Assembly: GCA_054601695.1 (NCBI GenBank)
Contig: BAAHQB010000247.1
Coordinates: 225,674 to 289,673, forward strand
DNA: 64,000 nucleotides
Source: Amorphochlora amoebiformis
Lineage: Eukaryota > Cercozoa > Chlorarachniophyceae
Direction of reading: 5' to 3'
A model generated the notes under the pieces. The model did not search any database. It worked only from the letters and a program-made list of their open reading frames with translations, and had not been told where the DNA came from. A program made the position numbers and the translations under genes. Below, piece after piece: positions 54,032 to 64,000 of this stretch (position 1 is its first letter; the number at the start of each line of letters is the position of its first letter).

Positions 54032-54579
54032 ATGCAGCTCGAACCCGACACACGACCGAAAAACTCAGACAACGTTAAAAGCCCCGTCGAACCCCCCCCT
54101 TCTCGTCAAATCAAAATCCGAGTGCTGACCTAGGTCTAGTAGGTAGCGTAGGAAGCCTGAAGTGAGTCGGTCACAATTCCTAGAATTTAAGGACTAGATA
54201 ATTACCGTTTACAGTAAGAGACCAAGAGTAGAGTAACTCTACTTAACCATATACTACTAGTCTAGATACGTTATATATATACTATATATATAGCTATATA
54301 GATATAACGGAAGTGTATATCCTAGATATCGAAAATAATCAGGGAATTATTCTGTTATTAGCCTCCCGGAGTAACGAGCCATCTCTAGCATCTACTAGAT
54401 ATCTAGGATATAAACTAGATAAATCCTAGCTAGCTAGCGCTAGCTAGAGCTAGTCTACGTAGAGCTAATGCATGATCATCTAGATCATCTAGCTATAGCG
54501 CTAGATCATGATGAGCCTACTTACTAGACTTAGGCCACTGCTAGACTAGACTTAGGCCACTGCTAGACTAGAGTTGTGC

Positions 54580-54644
<65 letters not shown>

Positions 54645-55811
54645 CATGCGCTGCAACTTGCCTGCAAGCACGAGTTTAGTCATAAATCATATACAGTAAA
54701 CGATAGCTTGGATGATATTATATCGTTCTCTAGGTTCTAGATCTAGGCTTTAATGCAGCTGTGGACACAGAACTCTCCACGGATTCGGTATTATCGATGG
54801 AGAGTCATTGGAGACCGATTCACGTGCATGTCATCTACATTCTAGAATCTAGACATTAGGACACCCTTGTAAAAATGGGTGCGCATGTAGAGCTAGGGTC
54901 AAAAAATAAAGGAAGACAAGACACAGTCTTGCCAATGCAATATCTAGATATATATCAATTAAAAAAAAAAATATGCCAAAAACTGAAATGTACGAAAAAC
55001 CCATGATTATAATTATATATAACAACTATTTTTCAACACCCAGACACACATTAACCCCGCCATTGGGCCGCCAACAACATACACTCAACAGGGACGAGCG
55101 CGCCGAACACATCAACCGTGGCCAACTACAAACAAACAACACCAACCAACACCGCCCACACCAACACGACCTACGCGTACATCAACTACACCAACACGAC
55201 CTACATCAACTACCACTAGTACCAACAAGACCTACACCAATGTACACGACCTGTGTGATGTTAATGTTGTGATGTGTGCAGTTGATTACGTGATCTTGTG
55301 GTGAGGATGCTGTGGTGTTAATGGTGTTGATGGTGGTGTTGATGGTGTTGAGGGTATTGAATCTATTGATTGATGGTGTTGATGGTAAATAATCAAAATA
55401 GCAGCATCAACATAATCAACACTATCAACACCATCCACAATACAACAAGTTGACTTGGCACCATCAACACTTAACAACACCAACAACACCATCCACAGTG
55501 CCACATAGTCGACACGTGGATGGTCTTGATGGTGTGTGGGTCGATGGTGTGGACCGTGTGGAGAGTCGATGGTGTGTCGGGTTGATATTGTGCGGGGTTG
55601 ATGGTGTGTGGGTTGATGGTATGTGTGGTTTGATTGTATGTGGCGTTGATAGTGCGTGGGGTTGACGGGTTGATGGTATGTGTGTGGTAATTGTGGGCAT
55701 AGTGGGTAGGGTTGATGGTACCGCTATAAAATTGATTTCAGGCATTTTGAACTTGGGCAGGATAGTGATGACCTCATCTTGGGCAAGAAATTCGATGCAT
55801 TAAATGCCTAA
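54032..55811 (+). CDS. Gene I: small three-exon gene, 75 aa, tentative
   Basis: Exons 54032-54104, 55092-55176 and 55742-55811 (TAA); phases 1 and 2 match; total 228 nt. Exon 1 starts [18 protein letters not shown]. Exon 2 is Thr/Asn-rich ([19 protein letters not shown]). Exon 3, after a clear acceptor (gatttcag), encodes [18 protein letters not shown] and stops. The last exon is convincing. The first was chosen by phase (donor gtcaaa) and could instead read on to TAG at 54133. The donor of exon 2 (ctacgc|gtacatc) recurs in the following array. No family is recognised. Confidence 0.4.
54125..54960. other. CTAG-rich island 3 (intron 1 of gene I)
   Basis: About 19 CTAG in the 185 nt from 54376, including gctagctagcgctagctag, plus GATC, TGATCA and ATGCAT palindromes. 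A 24-bp unit with 'actagacttaggccactg' is duplicated at 54520-54570. A (TA)n block sits at 54585-54640. Confidence 0.75.
55177..55741 (+). repeat. CAACAC / GGTGTTGATGGT arrays, intron 2 of gene I
   Basis: 55160-55250 repeats 'caacacgacctac' and 'atcaactacacc' from the exon end. 55300-55380 is 'gatggtgttgatg', 55400-55500 'atcaacaccatccaca' and 55515-55680 'gttgatggtgtgtgggt'. The middle blocks are reverse complements of each other, so the intron can fold on itself. Confidence 0.82.
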
Positions 55812-55960
55812 CTTAATTACATCACCACCATACTCGAATCTCGGTGGAACCTCTGCACGCGGGAAATCGTCACACATCGTGACACTTTGTAATTCTAGAT
55901 ATCAATGAAAATTTTTTTCGGGACTTGGACACGTGCCAAGTGCCCCAAGTAGACAAGTAG

Positions 55961-56947
<987 letters not shown>

Positions 56948-57089
56948 TCCTTTCTTAGTTATTTTCACCAAAATAAAACCGATTTTCCTTTCTTTAACGT
57001 TTGGTAACCTTGTAGATGGGGTTATTAAAGACTATGTCATTAATCAAAACAACAAATCGAGTGTCGTTGTTGTTGGTTGGTGAGATAAT

Positions 57090-61168
<4,079 letters not shown>

Positions 61169-61229
61169 GTTAACAACTACCAATTGTGAGAGTGCGTGTA
61201 GATCTGTCTCCACACGGCAGCTACGCGTG

Positions 61230-61500
61230 GGTGTGATTGAGTAGTGGAGTTTGCAGTCGAGATTGAGCAGTCGAGTCGAGATAAGATTGAGCAGTCGAGA
61301 TTGAGCAGTTGAGATTGAGTAAACGAGATGAGTTTGAGAAATCGAGATTGTGTGCGGTCGAAATTGAGTAATCGAGTCGAGATTGAGGAGATTGAGCGTT
61401 TCAATTTGAAAGTGAGCAGTCAAGATTAAGTTGGCTGCTAGTTCTAGGAGTTGGTTATCAGTTCCGCAGTCTAGTGTGAGTTGATTCTCTAGATTCTAGT
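61230..61500 (+). repeat. GATTGAGCAGTCGA array 3' of gene K
   Basis: About eleven units of 'gagattgagcagtcgag' with indels, then unique sequence to the telomeric block. Confidence 0.85.
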
Positions 61501-61592
61501 TGATTCTTGTGATTATGATTTTACATTGAGTATATTATACTGGAAATCCATCCATATCAAAACCTTCAATCACTTTGTCTAGTTTGTGCCAA

Positions 61593-62674
61593 TTAGGGTT
61601 AGGGATAGGGTAAGGGTTAGGGTTAGGGTTAGGGTGTCGGGTTAGGGTTAGGGTTAGGGTTAGGGTTAGGGTGTCGGGTTAGGGTTAGGGTGTGGGGTTA
61701 GGGTTAGGGTGTCGGGTTAGGGTTAGGGTGTCGGGTTAGGGTTAGGGTTAGGGTGTCGGGTTAGGGTTAGGGTGTCGGGTTAGGGTGTCGGGTTAGGGTG
61801 TCGGGTTAGGGTTAGGGTGTCGGGTTAGGGTTAGGGTTAGGGTTAGGGTTAGGGTTAGGGTGTCGGGTTAGGGTTAGGGTGTCGGGTTAGGGTTAGGGTT
61901 AGGGTGTCGGTTAGGGTTAGGGTTAGGGTTAGGGTTAGGGTTAGGGTTAGGGTTAGGGTTAGGGTTAGGGTTAGGGTTAGGGTTAGGGTTAGGGTAAGGG
62001 TTAGGGTTAGGGTTAGGGTTAGGGTTAGGGTTAGGGTTAGGGTTAGGGTTAGGGTTAGGGTTAGGGTTAGGGTTAGGGTTAGGGTTAGGGTTAGGGTTAG
62101 GGTTAGGGTTAGGGTTAGGGTTAGGGTTAGGGTTAGGGTTAGGGTTAGGGTTAGGGTTAGGGTTAGGGTTAGGGTTAGGGTTAGGGTTAGGGTTAGGGTT
62201 AGGGTTAGGGTTAGGGTTAGGGTTAGGGTTAGGGTTAGGGTTAGGGTTAGGGTTAGGGTTAGGGTTAGGGTTAGGGTTAGGGTTAGGGTTAGGGTTAGGG
62301 TTAGGGTTAGGGTTAGGGTTAGGGTTAGGGTTAGGGTTAGGGTTAGGGTTAGGGTTAGGGTTAGGGTTAGGGTTAGGGTTAGGGTTAGGGTTAGGGTTAG
62401 GGTTAGGGTTAGGGTTAGGGTTAGGGTTAGGGTTAGGGTTAGGGTTAGGGTTAGGGTTAGGGTTAGGGTTAGGGTTAGGGTTAGGGTTAGGGTTAGGGTT
62501 AGGGTTAGGGTTAGGGTTAGGGTTAGGGTTAGGGTTAGGGTTAGGGTTAGGGTTAGGGTTAGGGTTAGGGTTAGGGTTAGGGTTAGGGTTAGGGTTAGGG
62601 TTAGGGTTAGGGTTAGGGTTAGGGTTAGGGTTAGGGTTAGGGTTAGGGTTAGGGTTAGGGTTAGGGTTAGGGTT
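61593..62674 (+). repeat. Telomere-type (TTAGGG)n array, interstitial, with a TTAGGGTGTCGGG variant zone
   Basis: About 1.08 kb. 61593-61915 mixes TTAGGG with the 13-mer ttagggtgtcggg about 14 times. 61916-62674 is nearly perfect (TTAGGG)n, roughly 125 units with one TAAGGG near 61995. The G-rich strand runs 5'->3' to the right, as at a right-hand chromosome end, but 1.3 kb of other sequence follows. Confidence 0.97.
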
Positions 62675-63480
62675 GAATAGTAAAAGTACAAAGTACTAGT
62701 GTCCCTGTCTCGAATAGTACAGATGTATCAAGTGTGTCTGAGGATTTAGCAAAGGGTAGCCGTGATATACGCAACGTTTCGCCTCTCTCGGAGGCTTCGT
62801 CAGGCGTGAGGCTGCAAGCGCTGAATTCTAGTATCTACCGACAAACTATTTTCTTCGAATTGGGTGTGGATTTGAAGTTTTGAAGTTTTTATAAAATCAT
62901 CTAAACTACTCCAGCCGAGAAATTAATCTATTACGAAGAATAACGAAGGCGCTTTCGAAGAATAAAAAGTCGGGGCCGGGTCGTTATGAGTTCTGTGGTG
63001 GAAATGAGATACGACAGCAGGGGTTGAACATACCATGAACTCGGATTTATGGTTGCATTGACATCATACAGGTGAATATGGTTGGCTCAGGGTATTATAA
63101 TGGGAACTGCATGACACCCAGGTCGCTACTAATGGCTCACGACAAGGGTGTAGGGATATAGGAACAATGGGCCCATCAAGGATCGTGACTGTGATCCTCC
63201 ATCATTCAAACATCACTCTTACGTTTCCATTTATACAATGAGTTACATATATTCGGTGCAGATGCAATACAACGGCAAAACGAGTGGCAGGTACAAACAA
63301 CACAAGTTGCAGATCCCTCTAAAGCTAAATGTTTGACACAGAAAGTACCAGTTCAGTTGTACTAGAGTGAACCAGTGGTACATGCATAGATATGTTGGGT
63401 GCATGTATGATTAAGTTGTATTCTTGAATTATTGTTGACATGAAAAATAAATATTGGTATAACCTTTGGGTACATGTAAG
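62675..63480. other. Unique sequence distal to the telomeric array with a CGAAACG hairpin motif
   Basis: No open frame of note. On the minus strand 62804-62771 reads cctgacgaagcctc-cgaga-gaggcgaaacgttgc: a 5-bp perfect stem (gcctc/gaggc) between 'ctgacgaa' and 'cgaaacgttgc'. Motifs of this shape are familiar from Penelope-like and other retroelements, recalled from general knowledge. The rest (62880-63480) shows no gene. Confidence 0.4.
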
Positions 63481-63493
63481 TTTATATACATGG

Positions 63494-63945
<452 letters not shown>

Positions 63946-64000
63946 ATGTAAATACATAAGTGCAGAACGTAAAAAATAATAGTATGTAGTGATGACATTG

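Noticed and set aside
61855-62691. Frames of about 260-280 residues (Val-Arg or Leu-Thr dipeptides) over the telomere array
   Set aside because: Six-base units lack stops in several frames on both strands; no start context or splice context.
62771-62804. Functional hammerhead ribozyme
   Set aside because: An extra A between CUGACGA and stem II, and bases flanking the core do not pair as stem I. Kept only as a motif resemblance.

Overview
This is nuclear DNA of a eukaryote. Protein-coding islands of moderate GC are cut into many short exons by GT..AG introns. The introns and spacers are dominated by (TA)n microsatellites and by private minisatellites. A kilobase of TTAGGG telomere-type repeat lies near the right end. 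I cannot name the lineage: TTAGGG fits opisthokonts and several protist groups. There are no bacterial, organellar or viral signatures. Reading long open frames alone fails here, because the longest frames are translated (TA)n. I rebuilt genes by hand from exon islands, requiring GT/AG borders, matching intron phase and a total length divisible by three.

Left (1-16.4 kb): the 5' part of an SNF2-family helicase gene runs leftwards off the window. It is head to head with a 19-exon plus-strand gene (gene A, 673 codons, function unknown) that ends at 16409. A small four-exon plus-strand gene (gene B, 131 aa) follows at 17.7-20.4 kb. At 20.7-28 kb there is a CTAG-rich island, a doubtful coding fragment, a divergent pair (a minus-strand Asp-rich protein and a plus-strand Ser/Thr/Pro-rich protein) and a gene-poor stretch with a second CTAG-rich block.

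Centre (28-53 kb): a minus-strand F-box gene (gene E, 11 exons, 260 codons) occupies 28.1-37.6 kb. A two-exon minus-strand gene (gene G) follows, head to head with the largest gene of the window (gene H). Gene H is a 25-exon, 1465-aa plus-strand gene. It encodes three Tudor/MBT-like modules, a Gly/Ser/Phe- then Gln-rich linker and a C-terminal OTU cysteine-protease domain with an intact Asp-Cys...His set and a large Lys/Ala/Asp-rich insertion. Genes E and H would both fit ubiquitin signalling, E as a substrate receptor and H as a deubiquitinase; their proximity may be coincidence.

Right (54-64 kb): two small plus-strand genes (I and J, tentative) precede a complete eight-exon SLC35A-type nucleotide-sugar transporter (gene K, 342 aa). 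A 1.08-kb telomeric array lies 3' of it. Unique sequence follows, with a hairpin motif reminiscent of Penelope-like retroelements, and then (TA)n/(GA)n to the edge.

The most striking pattern is that many introns begin with tandem copies of the last bases of the preceding exon plus its 5' splice site, so donor sites sit in arrays. In one gene the array unit carries the stop codon.
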